Origin: Ashinkailepas kermadecensis
Taxonomy: Eukaryota > Arthropoda > Thecostraca > Neolepadidae
Direction: 5' to 3'
Assembly (NCBI GenBank): GCA_034440615.1
Contig: JAOTOM010005150.1
Span: 908,001 to 972,000 of the forward strand
Length of the DNA: 64,000 nt
The notes beneath the pieces are model-generated. The model did not search any database and was not told where the DNA came from. It saw nothing but the letters and a program-made list of their open reading frames with translations. Both the position numbers and the translations under genes were made by a program. Position 1 is the stretch's first letter. Every line of letters begins with the position of its first letter. Shown piece by piece: positions 35,183 through 47,027 of the stretch.

Positions 35183-37270
35183 ACCTCGCTCTCCACTCAC
35201 ACGCCAAACACCTGCTCCCCAAATCAACGTGTCGCCCGGCCGAAGGCGACGAGTCGAGGGTTTTTGACCTTGGAAGTGCTGCGGCAAATACTTTCCGGGC
35301 ACTGGGTCACTAAACCATCGCACCACGTGTCTACGAGACTTCCACTTGCTTTAAATGGTGCGGGTAATAGTACCGAACAACTGAACCCAGGAAGCTGATT
35401 ACATATGGAACCGGGGATAACATTTGAAAGGAATGAATGGACTTGAGACTCAAGTTAATTATAGAGGACCCTGTGGTCCGTGGTGTGCGTTTTATGTCAC
35501 GCCGAGATATGCTGGAGGCCAGACTCGTACAAGTAAATTGTTGTAAGGGGAAATGTCACAAAGCAGTCACGATGGGAAATAACGTTACCGTGAAATCGCT
35601 GGAAACTCGCCCTCAGGCTTTGTACTTATCAGCGCATGTATTACCCTTGAATGCCGCGGGCCTGGTACATACTCGGAGGTCCAAAAGTCTTAAGTTGATG
35701 CCGTTGAGGAACGAATTAACCACTGACCATTAAGTGGCCAAACGTTCTAGGTGCGAATGAGGGATTTAGCAGGGAATTAATTCCGGTTTCGTCCGTTACT
35801 TAATGTAAAGCTAGCCGACAAGACAGGACAGGACGAACCTGACTACCGTCTGTGACGGAAAAACGTGAGACGACTTACGCAATTAGCGAGGAGACGGCCT
35901 GCAAGCCGCCCTTCCACGGGCGATAACTTCCATGGTCCCAAACGTGAGCCTCCGCCCTCTTCTCTTCGGAGGAGACGGAGGAAGGCTGATAGAAGACGGG
36001 TGAAATGACGAAACACTGTTGGTCAAACCCCTGGGAAAGCGTGCCGAAAAGACTGGATAATTCACAAGGCAGCTGGTTCATTTGAGAAATTTTAGGCCGC
36101 AAAAACCCTCCGGCCTGGTGATCCCAGAGCGCGGAAGGGCATCCCGAGGGTGGTCAGATCCGACGGGGTCCAATGGGTAAGTTCGCAGGCAGCGGCACCC
36201 AATTTTGGGTCGGGATGAATCTGTGCACACAGTTAGGTAAAAGCCAAAAAGGGCTAGGTCGGTATTCCTTTCCCGTCTCAGCTATTCCAGCAGGCCTGGG
36301 CCTCTCGATTACGGCACAGACAGGCGAGATGAAGTTTGGCGTTCCGTAAGCCCCCGAGGATAGGACAGGCAGGGGATTTGAGGGTCTCCCGACCATGACC
36401 CCGGGTAGGATAGGTTAGAAATACGATAGGGGACCATCCCGACCGATTTGTGGCCCAGGACCACCTGTGGGGTGCCCGCCAAATCGCAAGTTTGAGCATA
36501 AAAGTCCTGGCTAGGCGTTGACTCCTTTAATTGTAGGTAGGTCGGCCATTATTACTCAAGCCCAGCATAAGACCATCAGAAACTAACGGAATGTCGCAGC
36601 CCAGTGTCACCGAGCCTTGAAGGCAGTAAAGTAAGTAGTATCATTCCCAACCAACAGTGTCGCGTCAGCCGGTCACAGTTGTGGACCTAAGCACGGGTAA
36701 TTAACATTTAACCTTGGGCTAGAAAGCCCTAAGCAACGGTCTGAGGAAGTAAGACTCGCTGAATGCGCATGCACCACTGGAAGGGAAATTACCGGGCCAA
36801 CACTTTTAATAGAGAGCGAATGTTCGGAATGAATGATGGAAATGAATGGACTACGTGGGAGCATGCATGACGTAGCTATGGGTAGTTAAGGACCAGTGGG
36901 AGCTGTTGGAACTCTGCGTACACATCTAGCTGTCAGAAACCCTCGTTGCCAAAATTTGACCCAGGGTAATGGCCCTCAATTTGCCAGTCCGGTGACCCGT
37001 GGGAGTATGCAGGTGGATGACATGGAGGGAAACAAGCGGGGACTTCAACACTTAAAGAGGGCCCGAAACTGGACGTGGGCCGGTGACGGACGCATTTCCA
37101 ACTCCAATGTCCGTCCATTACTCTTATGACCCCCCCTCCCCTCCTAGGTCTCTCCAACCATGCGGCTCCTCTATCCCTGGCGCCACGACCAAGCCAGGTT
37201 CACTCACGAATGGAAGTGGTGAAGTGGAAGAATTGGCTCGCTAAATATAAATTTGTGTTAGGATAACGAG
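35183..37270. other. Unassigned region, no gene recognised
   Basis: No domain is found in any frame. Small repeats such as 'gaatgaatg' (35430, 36825) and 'gacaggacaggac' (35820) occur. At 37274 the word TGGCGCC followed by GACAAGATG resembles an LTR-element primer-binding site, but I see no LTR beside it. Confidence 0.35.
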
Positions 37271-37500
37271 TTACGTGGCGCCGACAAGATGACAATACGA
37301 CGAAGACAAGATGGACAATGGCACACCGCTCGCTGTGGGCCGCCCCGGTTGGGGGCCGGCGGCACGCCGGAAGCGGGATCGACGCGGGCCGGGGGAGCCG
37401 CCCGGCGCCCGTGAGCGTAGCGAGCGTGGCCGCCGGCCGGCGGCCGTGCGGAAACTACTTTCTCAAGGTCGCTCCGAAGTCAAGGGGACACCGCAGTAGA
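37271..37500. other. CpG-rich patch
   Basis: Strongly GC-rich with many CGG/CCG words. Both strands have open frames rich in Arg, Pro and Gly, which is expected from composition. No known domain. Confidence 0.4.
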
Positions 37501-38560
37501 CCAGGACGAAACATAACAACAGTGCCACCATTCAGACCGACCACTAAACCGAACCAACACCCATACCAACTCCTATTACCCCTCCCCCTTCCCCAAAAAA
37601 TTCCTAGCCCTCCCCCATCCATCCCCCCCACACCGACCCCGCCCCCGACCTCGCCGCCCTACATAACCCCATGACAACACATGCGGAAAGCCTTTGAGCT
37701 GTCAGATTCAAGGAAGGCACTCGTGCGCTCAAACGGAACCCCCAGGCTCGCCGTGGATTGATCCAGGTTGACCTTCATGATAGAACAGGAAGCAAGGGTG
37801 AATCGGGGATTAAAAAACAAGCCCTGTGACACGACACGAGGTCGCCCACGCTCCCTTGTATTGCCCTTTGGTCATCTGCATTGCGTCACTGTGATACAGA
37901 GCCCCTCAGCATATTACCGGTTCCTAAAGGGAATACAAATTTGAAAGTTGACCTTGTAATGTTGCTGACCCAGGTCGACCTAGCTTGGTCCGGGACGCGG
38001 CACCTTCCTTTAAGTGTTGCTACCAGATGTATAAGTTGGAAATTCGCGGCATACATTTTGCACCATATTTATGGTTAAATATGGTGGGACCGACCCTGCC
38101 CCCTTCAGACCGACCCTGCCCCCGACCTCGCCGCCCTACAGTACCTACTTGCCCCCATGGGTGTAGGTACGGTTTGGAAATTAGTGGGGGGGGGGACAAC
38201 CCAAGGACGCGGTATGTTTGGGCAAGATGGAGAGGTAAGGCTCCCCCAAAAAAAAATCCTCGGATTTCAGACACTGCATTTTCAAGATCTGGTTTTCAGA
38301 TTTACCATTGTTAAAAAAAGACATTTTGGGGACAAAAATGTCCTCCAAAATTAGCAAGTTCACTCCTTATCACCGCCTATGAACACCAAGCTAAATTTCG
38401 TATGTGCTTGGCCCGATTTCACAATCACCATAGAACAATGCTGTAATTACGTTAAGCGTTGCCATCTTGTAGCAGGAGGAAGATAAAATATTGGACGATG
38501 GTTTTGTTGTAGTAAATATGGACTTACACCAGTAGCGCACCGAAGGTGGGAGGAGATATC
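37501..38560. repeat. Unassigned region with a duplicated C-rich block
   Basis: The words 'cccccgacctcgccgcccta' occur at about 37643 and again near 38120, the second inside sequence that otherwise differs. A possible MITE (38152-38385) has 'gtgtagg' and 'cctatgaacac' ends. No gene is supported. Confidence 0.4.
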
Positions 38561-38579
38561 AAGGACAGTTCTCTCCCCC

Positions 38580-39990
38580 CATGAGAGGTTGAGGGCCCGA
38601 AGAATCGCGCTGTGGTTCGAAAAAATTGCGCCCGGCTCAATAAAAATCCCGCTGGACCCCAAAATCGCACCGGAGCCCCGAACAATCACCTTGGAGGCCC
38701 ACAATCTCGCACAGGGGCCGATGGAAAGACACTGAGGGACCACAAAATCGCACAGGGGCCCATAAAATCACATTGGGGCTCGAAAAAGTCGCGCAGGGAC
38801 CCCTGCAAATGACGCTCGGGCCAACAAAATCACCAGGGCTAACGAAAATCACATTGGGAGGCCCAAAAAAGTGGGACCCGGCACCTGGAAATACCACTGG
38901 GCCCCAAAATTCGCACCGGGACTCAGAAACGTTGCGCCGGGGCCACCCAATAATCACACTGGGGCTTCAGAAGGTCGGATCGTGGCCACCGGAAATCACG
39001 CTGGGCCCAAATAAGTTTCGCCAGGAACCATGAAAATGATGCTGTGGCCCAAAAGACGGGCCAGGTCCCTGAAAATCACGTTGGGGCCCCCAAAAGTCAG
39101 AACGGGGCCCCTGAAAATCACGCTGGTGACCCAAAAAAAGTCGTGCCGGTATCCTTGACAATCGCGGTGGGCCTAAAAAGACGGACTGCACCCCTGAAAA
39201 TCATGCTGGGGGCCCAAAATATCAGACCGGGGCCTCTGGAAATCGCGCCGTGGCTCCCAAAACGTCGGACAGAGGTACCTGAAAATCACGCTCGACAAGG
39301 ACGAATCGACACTAAAAAATTGCAAAGGGACTCCATCAAATCGACTCGAGCACAGGAATATTCAGAACCGGTCCCAAAAGAAAGTTCTCCGAAAGGCCTT
39401 TCTACTCTGAAGGGTGCTATCGGCTGAGAAAAAAAAACTCGTTGAGCAACCGCGATGGCTTACCGAAGGGGAAAATTCCCCCTCCCTCCTGAACGGGTGG
39501 GCTCCCAAGAATCGCAAGAATCCCGAAAATAGCCCTGGGGCCCCATAAATTTGCACCGGGGGCCATACAAATGCAATGGGAACAAAAAACTCGTGCCGGG
39601 CCCGAAAATTTGCGCCGGGGCCCGCAAAAATCGCGCTGGGGCGCAGCAAAATACAACGCTCCCAGCGGACTCGCGCCGAGTCCTCGAAATATCGCGCCTG
39701 GGACCTAAAATTCCCGTCGGTAGTCCCAAAAATTCAGGTCGGGGCACCAAAATTCCACTCGGGGCTCCCAAAAATTGGCGTCAATGGCCCCAAATAAGCA
39801 CGGCTTGGCCCCAAAATCGCATCGGGACCCGACAAAAATGAAGACGGAGCCCCCCCTAAAAAAGGAGGACGTACGAAAAATAAATGTAGGAGCCAGAGAA
39901 ATCGCTCCGGAACCCCACACATACCACCAGATGCATGCAAGAACGCTCACGGCCCAGGAAAACGAATCAGAGCTGGAAATCAAGCTAACC
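38580..39990 (+). repeat. Degenerate GGGGCCC/AAAATCGC minisatellite, array 2
   Basis: Roughly 40 units of about 30-35 bp reading 'ggggcccc.aaaatcgc.c'. It is interrupted at about 39365-39490 by a non-repeat segment that also occurs next to array 3 (57240-57350). Open frames on both strands are repeat shadows. Confidence 0.85.
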
Positions 39991-40049
39991 TTTGACCTTG
40001 AAGTTTGACCTTGATGTCATGGTTTGAAATGTTACACGAGGGTTCACCA

Positions 40050-40800
40050 CAGGCCGTTGCTTGCTACTAGATTTTGGCAGGCTTTGGTGAAAACGGAATC
40101 AAATTCGAGGCGACCGAAGAAACCGGTTTGCGTTCGACCTTGACCGTTAAAGTGGTCATCTGAGACGTATGTAGTTGCTTCCAGCGTGTTCAATACAAGA
40201 AGAAGCATTTGTGGTAATTGATTCGAACGATCGTAAACCCGTCGCTGAAGGCCAATACAAATACAAATACGTCTCTGGCGAACTCGTCGCTGAATACGAA
40301 CACGACGTTGTCTTGACGTACGTGCTTTAGGCTGACCAAGACGCCCAAGGATACACGTTTGTTCAAAATATATAGATATATGCGAAGGGGAAGGTAACTT
40401 AAGACGTATACAGACTTGCGATAATAGAAATTTGGTGCCTCGCAAAGCACAATTCTCCACCCGAGCGAAAACAGAGAATGGTCAAGTTTTTGTCATTCCC
40501 GAATGGCCAGGAATCAGAAAATTATAACGCTTTCTGATTTACCACTCGCAGATTTTGTGACGACAAATAGCCTGTGAAGCCCGTTGATCGATTGGGTAGA
40601 TGGACTTCTGGTACTTTGGTGATTCTCTTGCATATATATTTTTACTTTATAAATGATCAAGTATAATTTTTCGGCGATCATACACAGATATTTGAGTAGC
40701 TGAGGCTTGGGGGAGGGGCACGAAAAAAATTGAGGGGACAAATCGCCACTTTTCAGGAATTTGGGAAGACATGTCCCCCAGCCCCCCAGAGATTGCACCC
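40050..40800 (-). repeat. Dispersed repeat R3, minus-strand copy
   Basis: In reverse complement this parallels 56790-57240. Shared landmarks are 'gtgcaatctc' with 'gctgggggacatgt' at the outer end, 'aagcccgtt' and 'cacaggctat', 'cttgaccat' with 'gttttcgct', and 'catatatc.atatat' with 'ttgaacaa'. R3 is joined to a GGGGCCC array in both places, so they may form one larger element. Confidence 0.65.
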
Positions 40801-40835
40801 ATGCTTACCGCCATTCAGGCCCGGACTCACTTGAG

Positions 40836-41180
40836 GCATCCGCTCAGGCGTCGTCCTTGTCGCTCTTGTCCAGGATGGCGTCCTCATCGATGGTGACGGC
40901 CAGCGTGACCAGCTGGTCAGCTGGTCATACAAGGTGTTCGTCAGCGGGATCACCAAGTTACACAGTTCCTCGGTGAGGTGGTCGGTCGCAACGCCCCGCC
41001 GGCCACCACCATCCGCGGCACGAACCACAGGCCGGTGTTGTCGTCGAGAGCCGCGGCTATCTGCATACTGCGAATCATCATTACATCAAGTAACATGGCG
41101 TATTTGGATGGCCACCAAGCATCGCTGGGGATCAAGAAAGGTTCCCAGTCGGCGATCACGCTCTACAAACCCAATCAGAA
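40836..41180 (-). pseudogene. Broken exon-like coding remnant of unknown family
   Basis: Read on the minus strand after an acceptor-like 'gggtttgtag', the sequence encodes VIADWEPFLIPSDAWWPSKY and a stretch ending NTGLWFVPRMVVAGG. It then continues in another phase with TDHLTEELCNLVIPLTNTLY, and in a third phase with LAVTIDEDAILDKSDKDDA followed by a stop. The composition and codon use look like real protein. The second break coincides with a repeated 'gaccagct'. I do not recognise the family. It may be a host exon, a captured gene fragment or a viral-like remnant. Confidence 0.4.
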
Positions 41181-41219
41181 ATTACCTTCCTACACCCACT
41201 GTTGAACCAGCAGGAATTA

Positions 41220-41360
41220 TCCCCCCCCCCCCCCCCCCCCTGTCAACTCTTGGATCCTCCCTTGGCTGCGGCTGTACCACTGGTAGAGCCATTAGCGGAT
41301 CCAGGGAGGGGCCATGGCCGGAATGGGCCCCCGAAGCGCTTAAAGGGGGGGGGGGGGGGT
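41220..41360. repeat. Poly-C and poly-G flanked GC-rich block
   Basis: A run of C (about 41220-41240) and a run of G (about 41346-41360) bracket a segment with 'gcggatccagggaggggcca'. This looks like a short foldback or MITE related to the CAGGGGCGGATCC elements. Confidence 0.45.
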
Positions 41361-41703
41361 CATAGTGTCTTGGTGCCCCCGAAACCAACAGAAGTAAACT
41401 AAATTAAAATGCAGTAACCTTCGCCGAGGTTAAAAAATAGGGTCCGAATGAAAGAATCTCCAATTTTAAAGGTATTTTTTAAAATAATTGTTTGGAGTGC
41501 AATATGGTAGCATAGTAGATTCTGACACACATCGCAACCACATCGAGGGTTCCATGCTGATGCTGCTCTAGTTCTGCTTACAGCAAGAGTTGAAAAAATC
41601 GGATCCACCAGTATGTGCACGTGCAGGAACGTTGACGTGGTAGAAGACGTTGAACGTGAACGTGAACGTTTTGGTAAACAAGAACAAAAATCCGGTGGTA
41701 TTT
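41361..41703. other. Unassigned spacer before the foldback element
   Basis: No gene is recognised. A short repeated 'gaacgtgaacgtgaacgt' lies at about 41652-41669. Confidence 0.4.
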
Positions 41704-42004
41704 TTTTGATAAAAGGTGTTTATTGAATTTTTGGAAAACAAATTCAGAATACGATGTTTATGAACATGACTAAGAAGATGCGACCACTCATTTTCGGCGC
41801 TGATGCTTACTTTTCAAATTGAACGATGACGTCACATCGGTACGGTTTGATGACGTCATACATATGGCACGGTTCACATACCATGTTCAAATTGAAAAGT
41901 AAGCATCAGCGCCGAAAATGAGTGGTCGCATCTTCTTAGTCATGTTCATAAACATCATATTCTGATTTTTTTCCCAAAAAATTAAAAAAACACCTTTTAT
42001 CAAA
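41704..42004. mobile_element. Foldback element with about 120-bp arms
   Basis: The left arm (41704-41827) is matched by the reverse complement of 41882-42004 with few differences. The loop of about 55 bp holds one full TGACGTCA palindrome (41851-41858); another lies at the left arm edge (41827-41834). The arms contain 'gaacatgactaagaagatg', related to the phrase conserved in repeat R2. It encodes nothing. Confidence 0.88.
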
Positions 42005-42514
42005 ATGTATCAATCCGGTAACTTAGAAACGGTGCAGGTAAGCTATGGCCCCATACACAGGAAATTATGTCGTCATTAATTATTATTTTAAAAAATGGTC
42101 CCCTTTGCCAAATACCTAGTTGTCGAAATCCGGTGCTTTTAACCAAAAATAGTGGGAGAATGGGCATCCTCCAAATCCGTTCGACCCCTCCCCTGATACA
42201 ATCCCTAAGTACACCACTGGGGGAGGGGCTGACGCCGAAATCCGAAAGTTGGCCCCCCCCAAAAAAAACCGGTGGGCTAGATCCGCCAGTGGGTAGAGTC
42301 TTTACACGTAGGATCTATGGTCGAGCACCTGCAAATTGTATTGATGCCATCAGCTTAAGCATTGCTGTTAAACCACAATAGTTTATCTGAATCTCCGTGC
42401 CCGCCAGATTCCAACTTTCCCTCGCCCATGGTTGTCATATAGTCCCTCTGGTACTTGGACTTTCCAGTACTACGTTGAAGACACATGTATGGTACAATGA
42501 TATGGGGACATATC

Positions 42515-42942
42515 AGAACCTCTAATACTCGAAACCGATAATGCTTCAGAACCTATAATACTCAAAACCAATAGTGCTTCAGAGCCTCTAAATTGTCGTC
42601 TTGGGGAATGTTCAATACCTATAATACTCAAAACCTATAATGGCTCAAACCATATAATGCTTGGAACGCATAGTTGTTCGGAATATCTAATATCCAAGTG
42701 CTATAATGCTTCAAAGCCTCTAATACTACGTCCTGTGGGATGTTTCAAAACATATAATACTCAAAACCTATAATGCTTCGAAACCTATAATGCTGAATTC
42801 CTATAATGCTTCGTTTCAGCTAATATTCAGAAAGTATAACTCTCGAAGCATTTAATGCTTCAAAACCACTGATGCTCAAAGCCTATAATGCACAGAATCT
42901 ATAATGCTCAGAGCCTATAATGCTCAAAACCTATAATATCAG
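42515..42942. repeat. Degenerate 'CCTATAATGCTCAAAA' minisatellite
   Basis: About 25 irregular units of 14-17 bp built on CTATAATGCT or CTCTAATACT. No frame is conserved. Confidence 0.85.
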
Positions 42943-43749
42943 CTGACGACTGCATGCCATAATCGACCGTACGGTTCACTCCACGTCTCCACCGTAGTCT
43001 ACCAATGGGAGACACCGCGTGAAAGCTTCCAGGTGCATCCGCCAGAGCGGCGACACATGTGAGTATAGGACATGGATTGCTCGCCGCATTGGCCGCGTTC
43101 ATGCATTTGGCTCGTGAAGAGCGGGATATTGGAGTGGATGCTCCCTGAATTGAATTACTTGTCGGTGATTTCTAAGCTGAGTCACTGGTTTTACGAAAAG
43201 GTAATTTTAGTGTCTAGGCAGACTACACCAGGGGCGGATCCAGTTTTATAGGGGCAGGGGCCGATTACTCCGCCTTGACCGCGGCCGGGCTGAAGGACAG
43301 GAGATCGCGCGCTCGTGGATGCTCCCTTGCATGGAATAGGCATGCTTACGCTGAAGACCAATGGCGTACCTATAATTTGTGTCGGAGGGGGGCAGATGGA
43401 TTTGGAGGATGCCCACATTTGTCCAGAAATGCTCATGCTACGTTTCAGTGGCATAATCAGGCAGTGATACAGCCAGGTGTATCTTAAGGGGGTTTTGACG
43501 ATACAAATATGAAACAGAGACCTTTAAAAAAATAACAAAATACATAAAACAACACCCCTGTTCAGGGGTGCTGTTTCATGTATCCGAGTCCCTGTGGAAT
43601 GCCTATGCCAGCTGGATAGAGCAATCTCAGCTGGAATGGGCCCCTAACAGCTGAGGAATAAACAGGGTACCTGATGGTCAGAGAGGGCTGAGATGATCTT
43701 TGGATTTTAAAGTGCTTTGACGGAAGAACAAGACCCCTAAGAGCTAAAG
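42943..43749. other. Unassigned region with TIR-like word
   Basis: CAGGGGCGGATCC begins at 43229, the terminal word of TIR elements elsewhere in the window, but I cannot place its partner. At about 43554 'cccctgttcaggggtg' is a small palindrome. No gene is recognised. Confidence 0.4.
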
Positions 43750-44030
43750 TGAACTAGTGAGGCTCCATCTCAGATCTGCAATGCCCCGAGATGAGAGCAC
43801 GGGATGACCCAGGAGGACGCCTGCATTCCAAAGCACCTACCTGCTTAGAAATACGCCTTTCATCTCGGTCGAGGAGCATATATAGCCAATAATGTTCCGC
43901 ATATTACGAAGAACGGAGTCCGAATGGCCCAAGAGGGCGCCTACATTCTCAAGTCACACAGCTGTTCGGAATAGCACCTGTATTGGCGAGATAGGCGCCT
44001 GACCTCACGGACGGGTGGGTACCTTTGTCC
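43750..44030 (+). repeat. Dispersed repeat R4 (degenerate 'caggaggcgcctacattctc')
   Basis: Parallels 55030-55275. Shared landmarks are 'aggaggacgcctgcattc', 'gcctacattctcaag' and 'cacagctgttcgga', then 'gcctgtattgg'. The units recall a roughly 30-bp minisatellite. Confidence 0.7.
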
Positions 44031-44036
44031 TCCAGC

Positions 44037-44306
44037 CAGGGGCGGTCCGAGGCACCAAAATGAGGTGAGGAAAAAAATCGCGACTGTACCCCACCCCTCT
44101 CTTGAACAAAATGTCCTTGGATTTTCCCCCGCTTTATTTCTTTGGTTCCGAAAATGCACAGCTGTTTCTCTCCAGGGGTGCATCTGGCTGAAAATTTTGA
44201 GGTAAGGTTGCACTTGAGCCTTCCCGGACTGGAGTCTTTTCCCGGCCGGAGGGGCACCACCATCCATGAGGGGTACATGCCTCCAGATCCCTCTGTATCT
44301 GCCCCT
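44037..44306. mobile_element. Short TIR element (MITE), about 270 bp
   Basis: The left end is CAGGGGCGGTCCGAGG, and the right end reads inward CAGGGGCAGATACAGAGG. In reverse it resembles about 26095-26240 inside the larger TIR element at 25058-26325. No target duplication is seen. Confidence 0.55.
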
Positions 44307-44471
44307 GCCTGGGCTTCCCAAAACAGAGCTGGCTTCCCTGGTTCTTTCTTGATGACGTGTAATTTCTCCTTATATGATAGATAAGAAAACTATGCTTCAA
44401 GGATTTATCAGTGAGATTTCTTATTCTTGATGATGGCCGATATCGGTGAGGATGTTGTAGATAACAGATAT

Positions 44472-44473
<2 letters not shown>

Positions 44474-44528
<55 letters not shown>
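44474..44528. repeat. (AT)n microsatellite
   Basis: About 55 bp of alternating AT. Confidence 0.95.
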
Positions 44529-44532
<4 letters not shown>

Positions 44533-45000
44533 TATGACAGAACGTGGATTCCACAGATCCAGGGGCAGATCCAGGAATAATGTTGGCTAAGATAAAAAGT
44601 TTCTGGTCACAATTGTTTGAAAAACTACAATTAATATAGTCATGTTAAGTTGTGCATGTACTTTGGTAAACTGAAGCAAACATTAAGCAAGGTATTTTAC
44701 GTCAAATGGGTCTTTACATGACTACTTCTTTACACACACGCAAATAAATATATTGTATGAACCGTCAACAATTTTTATTAATATAGGCGTGAATACTTTT
44801 GTCCATTCTATACAAGCATGATACACCATTTCTTTGGGAAATAACATAAGCAAGATTTTCTTTCTTTGAAATTATGTCACGTAGCATTGATATCGCAGAT
44901 AATACATAATCCTCCAGTGATATAGTGATATTAGGTGATTCAACATCAGTAGGATTAGGTGATCCAATATCAGTAAGTTTAGGTGATCTAACATCAGTAG
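44529..45000. other. Unassigned spacer
   Basis: CAGGGGCAGATCCAGG at 44560 is a lone TIR-like word. No gene or partner end is found. Short 'ttaggtgat' repeats occur at 44930-44985. Confidence 0.4.
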
Positions 45001-45640
45001 ATTATGTCAGGTTAGGTCAGGTTAGGTTACGTTATGTTTTTATTGTAACATTACATCATTCTTCAATATATGCTGTCCATACAGCACTTTTTCTGTATGC
45101 TTCCCATATTTTGTTGAAGTGAGAGGGTATAGCCTATATCTGCATTATCACAGAGGATGCTAATGTGACTTATGAATGTGACTAAGATGATGGGACAATT
45201 TATGTTCTGTGCAAATGCCTGATTTTCAGTTTGTGAGCAAAATAACACCAAAAAGGGGCTTTGAGTTAGGTGACATAGCATGAAAAGAAATGCTTAAAGA
45301 TGACATAAACATGCAACATAACGTAATCTAACCTAGACTAACCCCACTTTGGAGAAAAAAAATATAAAAAATACAATTCCCAAAATGTAAAGCAATTTAT
45401 TTTCTGAAAACTTGAAGTTAAAAAAAACAGCCCATCCTAACCTAGCCTAACATCAGCGGCTTTTGAAGATAAAATAATTTCCAAATTTACAAAAATTGAT
45501 TAAAAAATCCAACTACAAAAACTAAACTAACCTAACCTAACCAAACCTAACCAATTTGTTTGCTTTACGGAGGAAAATGTTTGTAAAAACTTGCCTTGTT
45601 ACCACCTTAAAGCACAATAATACCTTCTTTTCTTCATAAA
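45000..45640 (+). repeat. TTAGG-rich dispersed repeat R2, right-hand copy
   Basis: GGTTAGGTCAGGTTAGG near 45010, the 'gaatgtgactaagatgatgg' phrase near 45174, 'aacctaacctaacc' near 45530 and 'ttaccaccttaaagcacaat' near 45599 identify it as R2. Confidence 0.75.
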
Positions 45641-46430
45641 ATGACTGCTTATTGAGATATAAGCACAACTTGAAGTGCTTATGTCAAAAAGTTTTCATTT
45701 CCAAAAGATATTAATTCAAAATTATTTCAAAGTACATCGAGACACAGGAATAACATGTTTTTTAACAACCAAAAGTGCCCTTGGGGCTTCTTCTATATAT
45801 TTACCCAAATTGCATGCTTTGTGCAGACTTGAAAATTGGTAAAATGCAACTAGGTTTTGCATAATTTGAAATTGAAGAACAAGCTTGCTCCAAATCAGGC
45901 TGTTTTTTTGTTGTTGGCTGGACTGATATGTCCGTCCTGGAAACTCTAGTGAATGCATGGAATTTACTGGGCTGACTAAGCATCACATCAAAGCCCAGCA
46001 AGAGCCCACTGGTCACTAACAAAGTTCCTCGTTGGGCTTTCGGTTCTAGTATTTGCCATTTATCGTACCTACCTAAGTGGGTGAGAGGTAACTTGCCCCT
46101 GTCCCACAATTCCGCACATTCCCTTATTTTCACGAATCAATTGGAACAACTTTGTGCAAAACATGATCCGATGTACCTCAAAAGAGTCTCTCACACAGCG
46201 ACATCTATTAAGAGTAGAATGGACTCCACTCCAAAAAGGCCGCATACACTGCGCTTGTTATGAAACGAATGCGCACTATATCGCGACATTTATCAGAGGC
46301 ATGCCTTTGCGGACCGGTGATAGAGCTATATCGAAGCTAAGATGTAAATGTGAACTTCAATTTTCACTATAATTAAGAATCACGAATGCATAATTGTTTC
46401 CAGTTTTCACTTTTCCTATTTCCCAGGGTG
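45641..46430. other. Unassigned region with a 110-codon minus-strand frame
   Basis: The frame at 45801-46133 (minus) has ordinary composition (for example ELWDRGKLPLTHLGRYDKW) but no family I recognise and no supporting neighbour. It may be an eroded element fragment. Confidence 0.3.
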
Positions 46431-46437
46431 AAAAAAC

Positions 46438-46876
46438 CAAATTTAAAAAAAAAAAAAAAAAAAAAAATACCCCCCCCCCCCCCCAAGGGGAAAAACAAAA
46501 AAGGTTTTTAAAAGGGCCACCCCCCCCCCCCCCCCCCCCCCCCTTTTTTTTTTATTAATTTTTTTTGGGGGGAAAAAACAAAAAAAAAAAATAAAAAAAA
46601 ATACTACTAGAAAAAAAAAACACCCCCCCAAAAAAAAACAAAAACCAAGTAACCCCTCCCCCCTTTGGAGAAAAAAAAAACATAACCAAAAAAAAAACCC
46701 CCCAACCCCCCCAACCTACCCCCCCAATGCACCCAACAAAAAAAAAAAAAAAAATTTTATTTTAAGAAGCATGGTATCTAGGTACAGTACCTAAACAGTT
46801 CTAGTCAGTTTTCCAAAGGGGGGGACCCCCCCCCCCCCCCCCCCCGCACTTTTTTTTTGAAAAAAATATTTTTTTT
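46438..46876. repeat. Homopolymer-rich low-complexity block, left of Ty3-type element 2
   Basis: Long alternating runs of A, C, T and G with little other sequence. A similar block flanks the other end of the retrotransposon (52255-52690). It resembles low-quality consensus or gap filling more than natural DNA. Confidence 0.7.
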
Positions 46877-47027
46877 TGCACAGTGCTGAGCCTCTGGAGT
46901 CAAGCGCACACGCAGGCGTCAGGGTGTAGACTGTATTAGTATCGGGTGCGACCTGTGGCGTGCTGCCAGATATGCGAGGTATGGCAGCGCAGGAAGGAAT
47001 GAAGGGAAAGGTAACAAGAACACAACA
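46877..47027 (-). repeat. 3' LTR of Ty3-type element 2
   Basis: On the minus strand it begins TGTTGTGTTC and ends GTGCA. Identical to 52083-52233. Confidence 0.93.

Noticed and set aside
37271..37300. Primer-binding site TGGCGCC of a third LTR element
   Set aside because: No LTR, gag or pol lies nearby, and the word is short.
45801..46133. 110-codon minus-strand frame as a gene
   Set aside because: Ordinary composition but no recognised domain or second copy; kept only as unassigned.
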